A stretch of DNA of 64,000 nt. It comes from Rhynchopus sp. YZ270_cl-10 (Eukaryota > Euglenozoa > Diplonemea > Diplonemida > Diplonemidae). Each line of letters starts with the position of its first letter. The stretch's first letter is position 1. The notes below the pieces were generated by a model, which did no database searches, had not been told where the DNA came from, and saw only the letters and a list, made by a program, of their open reading frames with translations. Below, one piece after another: positions 56,159 through 64,000 of the stretch. The translations under genes were made by a program, and so were the position numbers. The DNA lies in contig OZ037862.1 of NCBI GenBank assembly GCA_964035575.1, positions 1,302,001-1,366,000 of the forward strand, written 5' to 3'.

Positions 56159-57898
56159 TGAAAAAAAAAATGTGGGGGGAGAAGATGGGGGGAATGCAAT
56201 GGGGATACAGCGAAAGCAAAAGAACAAGAAAAATGTTTTACCAAAAGTAGATTTTCACCCTTTTCACTATTGGGGGAATATATAAAAAAAAATGGAAAAT
56301 TTTGGGGTACAAAAAATTGGAGATCTGAAAATACCTGTGTTTGATCTCTCCCTATATAATTTCCTTTAGTGGTGCTTTGAAGTCGGTCAACGACCTGTCA
56401 GCGACCTGTCAATATCGACCCCTCCCGGAGCACCATTTAGGGGTTTCCTTTGGAAATCGTTAAAAAAGAACTAACGGAAGAAAACAATTTGTTTAAAAAA
56501 AAAGAAAAAGAAATGCAATGCACGAGACACATAAACCCATTTGTTTGTCCTTGCCGAGATTTTTTTTTGAGTTGTACAAAAAAAAAAAGTTTAGATCGTT
56601 TTTTTTGGCATTAGTTTGGGGTGGGGAAATCATTTTTCAAAAAAAAAAGCCATTATTCTAGCCCTTCGGGTGGGCAATTTTTTTTCATTTTTGTTGTGTA
56701 TGTGTGTGAACAATGTACAGAAACCTGTCTTTTTTCGATGTGTCACTTGTATGTCGATACAAAAAAACAAAACCAAAAATTTTTTTTTTCTCTTTTCTCG
56801 AGGTTGTATTTGCGTTGTCACGCTCTGTCTCTTCGTTGCTCTTTCGGGATAGGTGCGGTTATCTGATAGGTGAGGGGTGGATCTTGACAGCGTTGATATG
56901 CGGTGATATCACCGACTGCTTCTTGTCTATACCAACATAATTTTTAGTAAACACATTGTATGTGACAAAATGCTCGAGACCCTCATGAAAAAGTCACAGC
57001 ATTTATGAAATTTCTGAAATTTCAACAAAACCTCAAAACCACAAACCGACCATTTCAATTTGGTCGCGGACTCTTTAGTGTGCTGGCACAGTGAGTGCAC
57101 CTTTTTTTTTTTTTTCATCTTTCAAAGTTTTCTGTTCTTTTTTTTTAGGGGGTTTTTATCCACAGGCTCTTTCGTATGGGGAACTGTTCTCTTGACAAAC
57201 AATATATTGTGTTCGTGAGTTGTCCTCATCTGTGTTGATTTGATTTTTTTGTTTTTTTTTGTGGGTAGCAAAGAGCCTCAGCAATGGAGGTGAAGGGGGG
57301 GTGGGGGGCAAAAGGCGAGTCTTTGCGTGACAACAGTGTGAGCAAATAAAGACGAGGGTTTTGTTCGGTGTTTGTTGGGGCATTTTTTTGTGCGTACACA
57401 GAACCTGCGTTGTCTTTTGGCAGGTAGCTTTGTCGGTATTACATAAAAATGATGCGTCACAAAAATTCAGCAAAAACTAAACTAAAAAAAAAAAAAGAAA
57501 ATGTACAAAGACGCAAAGGGGTGTATTGATTGTAGGGTGTCTGCTTTTTTCGCTTTTTCGCCTTTTCGCAAAGAAATGCCGTGGAAGGAAGGATGCTTGA
57601 CAATTTTCGACTCCGTCAGACCCTTTTTTTTTTGTACTCGCTGTTTGCTAAAAGCAGTAAGTAATATGAATTTTGTGTGTAAAAAAAATAAAATTGTGTC
57701 TCGAACAATCCAATCTGGGCCTGCCAGACTTCCCTCTGGAAACCACATTGTTGATAACTAAGTGTCCGGGATGATGACGAAGATTATCAAACAAAACCAA
57801 AGTGAAGCAAATACTTGTCCACACAATCGCAAAAAAAAAAAACAGAACCAATTTACAACTCAAAACTAAAAAAACTTATTATGTATCATCCACAGCCA
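56159..57898. other. Intergenic, exchanger 3' region
   Basis: No gene is supported. A type D repeat lies at 56372-56443. A GCAC-type hairpin fragment (GCACGAGACACATAAACCCAT) is near 56520. Other frames are short and low-complexity. Confidence 0.6.
56372..56443 (+). repeat. Type D repeat, short copy
   Basis: GGTGCTTTGAAGTCGGTCAA, then CGACCTGTCAGCGACCTGTC, then AATATCGACCCC and TCCCGGAGCACC. GGTGCTT at the start and GGAGCACC at the end pair. It matches parts of 28890-29022 almost exactly. Confidence 0.75.
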
Positions 57899-58136
57899 TA
57901 CACGGCGGGGCTGTGTCACACCTGTGACACAGCTGAGGGTGTGTAACTTTCAATGATATGCGACATTTTGTGACAGTGTCACCGTGACACTGTCACAAGT
58001 CGTGTGACACTGTCTCCGTGACACTGTCACACATTTTGTGACACTGTCTCCGTGACAGTGTCACAAAATGTGTGACAGTGTCACATGTGACACTGTCTCC
58101 GTGACAGTGTCACATGTGACACAGCCCCGCCGTGTA
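57899..58136. mobile_element. 238-bp palindrome with TGTGACAC/GTGTCACA iterations
   Basis: The ends TACACGGCGGGGCTGTGTCA and inverted TGACACAGCCCCGCCGTGTA pair exactly. The interior is mostly alternating GTGACACTGTC and GACAGTGTCAC blocks that can pair in many registers. I see no target duplication. It is a non-autonomous foldback with its own private motif, like the others in the window. Confidence 0.75.
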
Positions 58137-58703
58137 CGTTAGAAACATGGTCTGTGGTATGCGGGTAGGGGGTGAGGAGGAGAAATTATTGTGGTCATTA
58201 TGTTTCCCTCTTTTTTTCCTATTTTTTTTCCCCTTTGGCATGCCCCATTTGCCATTCCCACAGCAATACAAAAAAATACCTCCTCTCCCTTTCCCTTCCC
58301 TTCCTCCTTTGGCAGGTTATGTCCGTACAAAACAAAAAAGAGAGGGGTTTTTTTTAAAGTTAAATGATTGTGGTGAAATGTCAAAATCCCACTTGGCTGC
58401 AGAAGCGCACATAAAGGAGAGCCCACTTCTCCCTTCCCACCCTGAAGACATGATTCAAGATGGAGCATGTGTCCGTCCTGCTGAATATCACGCCACCATC
58501 GTCGCTTGCCTCTTGTCCAAAATTTATTGAGAAATTACGAAATTAAGTGAAGCTAATGTTTTTCTCCTTGCTCTCAATTCAACCCCCCCTTTTACCAGGT
58601 GTCTTACACCCCTAGACCCCCCTCTCGCACAATCGTTTTGTTCTACCCTACACACGGGAGGTGAACTCTTGCATTTCCCCCTCGCACGGCTTCTTTCCAC
58701 TGC
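58137..58703. other. Intergenic leader region
   Basis: No gene is supported between the palindrome and the ATG at 58704. The last ~150 bp is C/T-rich, as before the other genes. Confidence 0.6.
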
Positions 58704-59486
58704 ATGGAGACACCGCCACAGCTGCTGTCTACTGACGGGTCGGAGTGCAGCTCGCAAAGCGAATGGACATGGTCAGCGCAGACGACTACCCCGTACGACA
58801 CCCCCCCGCACACTGAGACCAGCACGCCCCCCCCTTTGGAGACATTCCACAGTGCATGCGATCGGTGGTACAGCCTTCTTGCGTCTGCTGTGCGGCCTAC
58901 CTTTCTTCGGGTTCTAGAGGAACACAACATTGTCATACCTATGCACGGATACTTCCGCAGCACACCAGATGTGTGGCCCATGCCCGAAGACAAGGCACCA
59001 GAGACGTTGTGCGACGCAGAGTACATTGTTGTGTTTGCCGAGGCCGCGGTAGAGCTGCGTGGCGATACGGCTAATACGTATCGTTGGAAAAGCTGTGAAG
59101 GGGAGGTCGACCTCAAGGCGCTGTGCAGTCTGCCATTGAAAGTGCATTTTCTCTCGTATGCTACCTTTGTGAGTAAATGGGAGGAGAAACGCCCAATCCT
59201 CTTGAACGCAGTGCAAAATGTCCGTTCAAATGTGGTAATGGAATGTGCGGTGCGTGGTACTGTGGCGATCAGAGAGTCGCCCACCTTCCGCTCGGCAGTG
59301 GTCCGTACTGTACAGGGAACAACACTGACAATCGGGGATTGCGCCTGCCGCAGTGCGAAGAACAGTAAGAAGGAGGTCTACCTTCGGGTACACCAGCCCA
59401 CAGAAGGGTGGGTTCTCCACAATGATGTCCTGCGTGTCCCGATGCCGCTCAAACCAGCGAAGGTGCGTGCAAAGAGAAGAGGGTAG
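58704..59486 (+). CDS. Uncharacterised protein with C-terminal SH3b-like domain (paralogue 2)
   Basis: 260 residues, no intron, from METPPQLLSTDG. It is a paralogue of the protein at 41975. Shared blocks include NIVIPMHGYFRS against DIAIPVHTFYRN, VVFAEAAVELRGDTANTY (109-126), GEVDLKALCSLP and FLSYATFVSKW. The C-terminal SH3b-like part (~190-247) has ESPTFRSAVVRTVQGTTLTI, DCACRSAKNSKKEVYLRV and GWVLHNDVL. Unlike paralogue 1 it lacks the hydrophobic N-terminus, so the two may act in different places; its first ~50 residues are Ser/Thr/Pro-rich. The function of the conserved N-terminal domain is unknown. An AATAAA at 59540 lies 54 bp after the stop. Confidence 0.87.
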   Translation: METPPQLLSTDGSECSSQSEWTWSAQTTTPYDTPPHTETSTPPPLETFHSACDRWYSLLASAVRPTFLRVLEEHNIVIPMHGYFRSTPDVWPMPEDKAPETLCDAEYIVVFAEAAVELRGDTANTYRWKSCEGEVDLKALCSLPLKVHFLSYATFVSKWEEKRPILLNAVQNVRSNVVMECAVRGTVAIRESPTFRSAVVRTVQGTTLTIGDCACRSAKNSKKEVYLRVHQPTEGWVLHNDVLRVPMPLKPAKVRAKRRG

Positions 59487-61087
59487 AGGAGAAACGTGAT
59501 TGTTTTTGGAGTGGGTTAATTTTTTTGCGGATATTTCCCAATAAAGTGACAAAAAAAAGCAGGTGTTTTGTTAATCACCGTTATTTTTTTCTCTTCTTTT
59601 TATCCATTCTTGTGTCTGGTCTGTGTGTCCCTGATGAGAGGGGTACTCCCAACAATATTCACATCATTTCGCTCGATTGCTCCTGCAGAGAATGTGGCTT
59701 GCATAAAAGCCTTTTTAGGGAGGGTTTTTTTTAAAGGACACACGCATATGAGGCTGTTCTTCAACCATATTTTTTGTTCCGTTCTTTTTTTTTTTTAGAT
59801 GACTAAGCACGAGAGGCTTAGGGTCATCTCATAAACTTTTTTTTTTTGTTCATAAAAAAAGTCCCCTTACGCCCCACGAGACTTTTTTTATATTCCCTTT
59901 CTGAACACGAATTTGCGTTTTTTTTTTTTTTAAGTTACTGTTATGTTCCCCTTTTTTTTTTGGTACTTTTTTCATTTTTTTTTTTTCTGAGGCGGCACTT
60001 CTGCCGCCTTTCTCGCCCCCCAGTTTTTCTTCTTGGATGACGTTACGAAACCTGACCTGTAACGGTACTAGAGAAAAACGTATTATATAGAGGTCATGTT
60101 CACCCTGTAGTATCCTTCATTTTTCAAGTTTTCAATTCTTCATCTGAGGGCAACGATACTGCCAGATAGGTGTTCTCATTCTTTATAATATTTCATAAGG
60201 TGACTAAGCACAGGGGAGGGGCTTGGGTTCATCTTATACTTTAGCTTTTTTTCTACTCTAGCCCAATTGTACCTTTTTTTTTGCTTCTTTGTTTTGATGT
60301 GATGTGTCTCCAAGACATGTTTATCTTACACTGTTTTTCTGACACCTAGAACAACCGTATTGTTACCTTCCGTAGCATGTATGGTTTATGTATTGCATTT
60401 TTATTTTTGGAACGTTTTTTTTTCTTCGCATTGTAGGGCAGGCAAAATGTTCGGTCCATCTCCGACTCACCCCAACACCGGAGACAGCCCCTCGTTGTGT
60501 CAGCGCTTCTTTTGTGACGTTCCTTTTGCTTTCCTTTTTTTTTTGCTTGACTTCATTTTGTGTTCTCTTTTTTTGTTTCGTTTTCCTACAAAGGTCTCAT
60601 TTCCAAAGAACTCCACCTGGAGTGCCTGGAAAAGCCCGATTAAGTGACGTTTGGGGTGCGTAAATCGTACCGGATTAATCCCTCACTCTGCTGGACTTTA
60701 CGCGCTTGGAGCTGAGGTTCCCAAAGCGACTGGTAATCCTGCATACAGATGATGTCTGTGCGTGTAACGCATGCATCCCATTCCTGTTGCCTTTAATTCT
60801 TTTTGCTTTGAGGTCGCTCATGCGGTATCCGAGAGGGTCGTGTACGTTGTCAACGTCGTTTGTGGTTTTGTAGTCCTGCCCCGTCTGCAAATGTTTGAGA
60901 CACTGTTGTCACCAACTTTTATTTCATGCATTCTCCCTGGCGCATCTTGTGACCGACGCTAGCGGTACCAGACCTTGTGCTCGACTAAGACCGGAATAAA
61001 TGTCCCCCTCCCACCTTTTTTGTGTCATTATTGTCAACTGCAACACCACCACGTACAGATCATATACACTTTCTTGTGGTACATACA
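59487..61087. other. Intergenic with type F hairpins and a structured stretch
   Basis: Two good type F hairpins are at 59797-59830 and 60197-60235. From ~60645 to 61000 the DNA is balanced in composition and free of long A/T tracts, with small inverted repeats (GCGTAAA at 60658, TTTACGC at 60696). It may be a small RNA locus or the promoter region of the next gene. A 71-codon minus-strand frame there has no family features. Confidence 0.5.
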
Positions 61088-63037
61088 ATGCGTGTCACCA
61101 TGGCTCTCTTAACACTATGTGTGGTTTTTGTCCAAGGTCAAGACAACAGCACTTTCGGAAACTGGACTGACGGAGACTGGAACGTCACAGGCAACTGGAC
61201 CGATGGAGACTGGAATCAGACTGGCAACTGGACTGACGGGGACTGGAACCAGACTGGTAACTGGACTGGAGGAGACTGGAACCACACCGGCAACTGGACT
61301 GACGGAAGCTGGAACCACACCGGCAACTGGACTGACGGCAGCTGGAACCACACCGGTAACTGGACCGACGGCAGCTGGAACCACACCGGTAACTGGACTG
61401 ACGGAAGCTGGAACCACACCGGTAACTGGACTGACGGAAGCTGGAACCACACCGGCAACTGGACTGACGGCAGCTGGAACCACACCGGCAACTGGACTGA
61501 CGGCAGCTGGAACCACACCGGTAACTGGACTGACGGAAGCTGGAACCACACCGGTAACTGGACTGACGGAAGCTGGAACCACACCGGTAACTGGACTGAC
61601 GGAAGCTGGAACCACACCGGCAACTGGACTGACGGCAGCTGGAACCACACCGGTAACTGGACTGACGGAAGCTGGAACCACACCGGTAACTGGACCGACG
61701 GAAGCTGGAACCACACCGGCAACTGGACTGACGGAAGCTGGAACCACACCGGTAACTGGACTGACGGAAGCTGGAACCACACCGGCAACTGGACTGACGG
61801 CAGCTGGAACCACACCGGTAACTGGACCGACGGAAGCTGGAACCACACCGGCAACTGGACTGACGGAAGCTGGAACCACACCGGCAACTGGACTGACGGA
61901 AGCTGGAACCACACCGGCAACTGGACTGACGGAAGCTGGAACCACACCGGTAACTGGACTGACGGAAGCTGGAACCACACCGGTAACTGGACCGACGGAA
62001 GCTGGAACCACACCGGCAACTGGACTGACGGAAGCTGGAACCACACCGGCAACTGGACTGACGGAAGCTGGAACCAGACTGGCAACTGGACCGGAGGAAA
62101 CTGGAACCAGAGCAACAACAACCAGACCGGAAACTGGACCGGAGGCAGCTGGAACCAGACTGGCAACTGGACTGGAGGGAACTGGAACCAGAGCAACAAC
62201 TCGACCGGTAACTGGACTGACGGAAGCTGGAACGAGACCAACAACAACTCCAGCACTGGTAACTGGACCGGCAACTGGAACGAAACCGACAGCAACTCAA
62301 CCACAACCAACGGGACCGGAAACTCGAACAACAACAACGGAAACTCGTCACCCTCTTCAAACTCAACTGTGACAAACGAGACATCTGGGAACACGAACGG
62401 GACAAGGAAGTTCTTTGCCATTACCTTTGTGACGGACACCGCTGTGGACAAGAGCCTTGGTGCAGATGGTTTGGTGGGTCAGCTGCTGGTGCCTGTGCGT
62501 GAGTCCCTGTTGGCGATGTCGAAGGATCTGAAGTTGAACCCGTCGTGGCTGTATGTTCTGTCGCTGCGCCTTGGGGACCTGTTCAGGGAGGTGAGCCGCA
62601 ATGAGAACACGCAGAACGGCAACAGCAACAACACGAACACGACTGGACACCGTGCAGCAGTTGTGCAAGCGGCGGAGGAGCTGACTGTGGCCTACGCACT
62701 TGAGGGCACAGCAGACAACCTTGCGTCAGCAGCGAACCAGATCCTTGGCTCTGTGGACACGAAGAACACGGGATCGATGCGGGTGCAGGGTGCACCTGTT
62801 GAGCTGTCGGAGGAGGAGTACAAGATGCTTCTCGAGAACCGCGCTGCACAGTCTTCGTCGGATGACGACTTCCCCACGTGGGCCATTGTTCTGATCTGTG
62901 TTGTGGGTGCCATCCTTCTTGTACTGGTGGTGGCTGTTGCGATGTACTTTGTGACACGCACACCCACAAAGCAGCAGACGTCGGCGAAGGAAGACCCTGA
63001 GAAGATCAACACAGAGCCTGTCGACATGAGTGTGTGA
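61088..63037 (+). CDS. Sequon-repeat type I surface glycoprotein
   Basis: 649 residues, no intron, starting [20 protein letters not shown]; residues 1-17 or so are a signal peptide. Residues 24-331 are 28 tandem copies of an 11-residue unit, mostly [11 protein letters not shown] (33 bp each, 61157-62080). Each unit carries two N-glycosylation sequons (NWT and NHT or NQT). Diverged, longer units follow to ~440, then a region of ~150 residues that looks folded ([20 protein letters not shown] and on), one membrane helix (~598-621, [20 protein letters not shown]) and a short charged tail. It is probably a heavily glycosylated cell-surface or coat protein. A paralogue starts at 63867. Long frames in other phases and on the other strand are repeat artefacts. 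Confidence 0.9.
   Translation: MRVTMALLTLCVVFVQGQDNSTFGNWTDGDWNVTGNWTDGDWNQTGNWTDGDWNQTGNWTGGDWNHTGNWTDGSWNHTGNWTDGSWNHTGNWTDGSWNHTGNWTDGSWNHTGNWTDGSWNHTGNWTDGSWNHTGNWTDGSWNHTGNWTDGSWNHTGNWTDGSWNHTGNWTDGSWNHTGNWTDGSWNHTGNWTDGSWNHTGNWTDGSWNHTGNWTDGSWNHTGNWTDGSWNHTGNWTDGSWNHTGNWTDGSWNHTGNWTDGSWNHTGNWTDGSWNHTGNWTDGSWNHTGNWTDGSWNHTGNWTDGSWNHTGNWTDGSWNHTGNWTDGSWNQTGNWTGGNWNQSNNNQTGNWTGGSWNQTGNWTGGNWNQSNNSTGNWTDGSWNETNNNSSTGNWTGNWNETDSNSTTTNGTGNSNNNNGNSSPSSNSTVTNETSGNTNGTRKFFAITFVTDTAVDKSLGADGLVGQLLVPVRESLLAMSKDLKLNPSWLYVLSLRLGDLFREVSRNENTQNGNSNNTNTTGHRAAVVQAAEELTVAYALEGTADNLASAANQILGSVDTKNTGSMRVQGAPVELSEEEYKMLLENRAAQSSSDDDFPTWAIVLICVVGAILLVLVVAVAMYFVTRTPTKQQTSAKEDPEKINTEPVDMSV
61157..62080 (+). 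repeat. 33-bp coding minisatellite, 28 units
   Basis: Consecutive 33-bp units encode [11 protein letters not shown] with variants [19 protein letters not shown] and GSWNQT at the edges. Units differ by a few recurring synonymous changes (GGC/GGT, ACT/ACC, GGA/GGC) in patchy runs, as expected from unequal exchange or conversion with selection on the protein. Confidence 0.95.
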
Positions 63038-63866
63038 GTGTGTCTTCTCTTGTGCGATGTGTGGTGTTCTTTTCCATGCAATATGGGTTTGTGACTAATT
63101 ATGTTTTCAGCAACTACAAAGTTTTACTATTTTCTTTCTGTCTTCCTCCGTGCAGCCTCGCTGCTGCACGACGTGTGTCAACAACAGCAGCTGTAATGTG
63201 ATATGTGTGTGCGCATTCTGCAGAATCCCACTGCAGGATACGAACACTCCGCTATCTACTTACGTGCAGTGTGTTGACCTATTTTTTTGTGCCTGCGACT
63301 GTAGACGCATTTGTCTTTCGACTTTGTTTTCAACGTGAGTGTGCATTGTGCACATTCATCTTTCACTCGTTTTCTTTCCCCTTCCCACCATTGCGGCACG
63401 GCAGTACTGTCTTCCTCTTTACTTTTATTCCGTCAGAATCAACTAAGTTGCGCAAAATACTATTACTTTTAATCTGCCTTCCGCATTATGGTGTCACTTT
63501 CGTTCAGTGCCTGCGTCCCCTGAGGTGCATGCACTATCAACCCCATTTTGCCCTCCCTGTTCATTAATGTGCCTTCATCCAATGCCTGCACGTAATGACT
63601 CACTACCTTTGCTTTTCATCACCCTTACCCCTTGTTTTTTGTACTTACATAGGAGTGAATTAAATACTTCTATGTGTCTGTGCCACAGAGCACATACCAT
63701 GTCACATATTTCTGTCATACACACATGACAAGACAGCAGTACAACTGAACAATACAACCCCAACTTCCCTGTGTGGAGACTATTTTCCTTTGTCATCCCC
63801 AACCTCGCGAAACACACCTACATCCCCACTACAGATTCAACTCCTCTCTCACTTGTGTTACGCATA
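63038..63866. other. Intergenic between the two sequon-protein genes
   Basis: No gene is supported. One type E unit lies at 63505-63542 (CAGTGCCTGCGTCCCCTGAG, then GTGCATGCACTATCAAC). The region before 63867 is C/T- and A/C-rich like other leaders. Confidence 0.6.
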
Positions 63867-64000
63867 ATGCGTGTCACCATAGCTCTCGCAACACTATGTG
63901 TGGTTGCTGTCCGAGGTTCAGACAACACCACTTTCGGAAACTGGACATTCCCTCCAACACCATCAAACGGATCGAACTGGACATTCCCTCCGACACCATC
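63867..64000 (+). CDS. Sequon-protein paralogue, N-terminus only (window edge)
   Basis: The first 44 codons are visible: MRVTIALATLCVVAVRGSDN, then TTFGNWTFPPTPSNGSNWTF. The signal peptide and first residues match the gene at 61088 almost base for base, but the repeat differs: here NWTFPPTPSNGS-like units instead of [11 protein letters not shown]. Sequons are kept (NWT, NGS). This is a tandem duplicate with a replaced repeat; the rest lies outside the window. Confidence 0.85.
   Translation, partial: MRVTIALATLCVVAVRGSDNTTFGNWTFPPTPSNGSNWTFPPTP

Noticed and set aside
61115-62451. Four long frames (309-417 codons) overlapping the sequon protein in other phases and on the minus strand
   Set aside because: A 33-bp repeat without stops keeps these frames open. 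Only the + strand frame has a signal peptide, sequons, a membrane helix and a non-repetitive conserved part.

Overview
The window looks like nuclear DNA of a unicellular eukaryote whose lineage I cannot fix. Several genes carry short spliceosomal introns (47-109 bp, donors GTATGT or GTATGC, acceptors YAG after a pyrimidine tract). One gene has a mitochondrial presequence, and two have secretory signals with N-glycosylation sites. Exons are balanced in composition, while intergenic DNA is packed with poly-T and poly-A tracts. All convincing genes lie on the + strand, between 40.9 kb and the right edge.

Region 1 to 40.9 kb has no confident gene. It is a repeat compartment: a CT microsatellite at the left edge, an AAAC microsatellite, a degenerate ~185-bp tandem repeat, long foldback (inverted-repeat) elements at 2.9, 7.7, 10.7, 19.1, 29.1 and 35.8 kb, TA-flanked MITE-like palindromes at 17.0 and 38.1 kb, and many 30-100 bp micro-elements in several families. 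The micro-elements sit in A- or T-tracts, some with target-site duplications. Several insertions are nested: a 1.21-kb foldback splits a 47-bp micro-element with a 6-bp duplication, a 504-bp palindrome splits another repeat with a 5-bp duplication, and at 44.5 kb a hAT-like MITE splits a micro-hairpin with an 8-bp duplication. A block of exon-like pieces with good splice signals (8.73-9.66 kb) may be a decayed or unrecognised gene.

Region 40.9 to 64 kb holds the genes: an MsrB methionine sulfoxide reductase; a protein with a C-terminal SH3b-like domain (paralogue at 58.7 kb); a small two-exon coiled-coil protein; a mitochondrial SLC30A9/ZnT9-type zinc transporter; a four-exon, 1565-residue NHE/SOS1-type cation/proton exchanger with a cysteine-rich ectodomain, a ubiquitin-like module and a cyclic-nucleotide-binding-like domain; the second SH3b-like protein; and a type I membrane protein built on 28 copies of an 11-residue double-sequon repeat. 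A paralogue of this last gene begins at the right edge. The genes are not an obvious pathway, but two families are represented by local duplicates.

The most unusual material is the crowd of very short mobile-looking units. One of them (type C) lies inside an intron of the exchanger gene and accounts for that intron's extra length.
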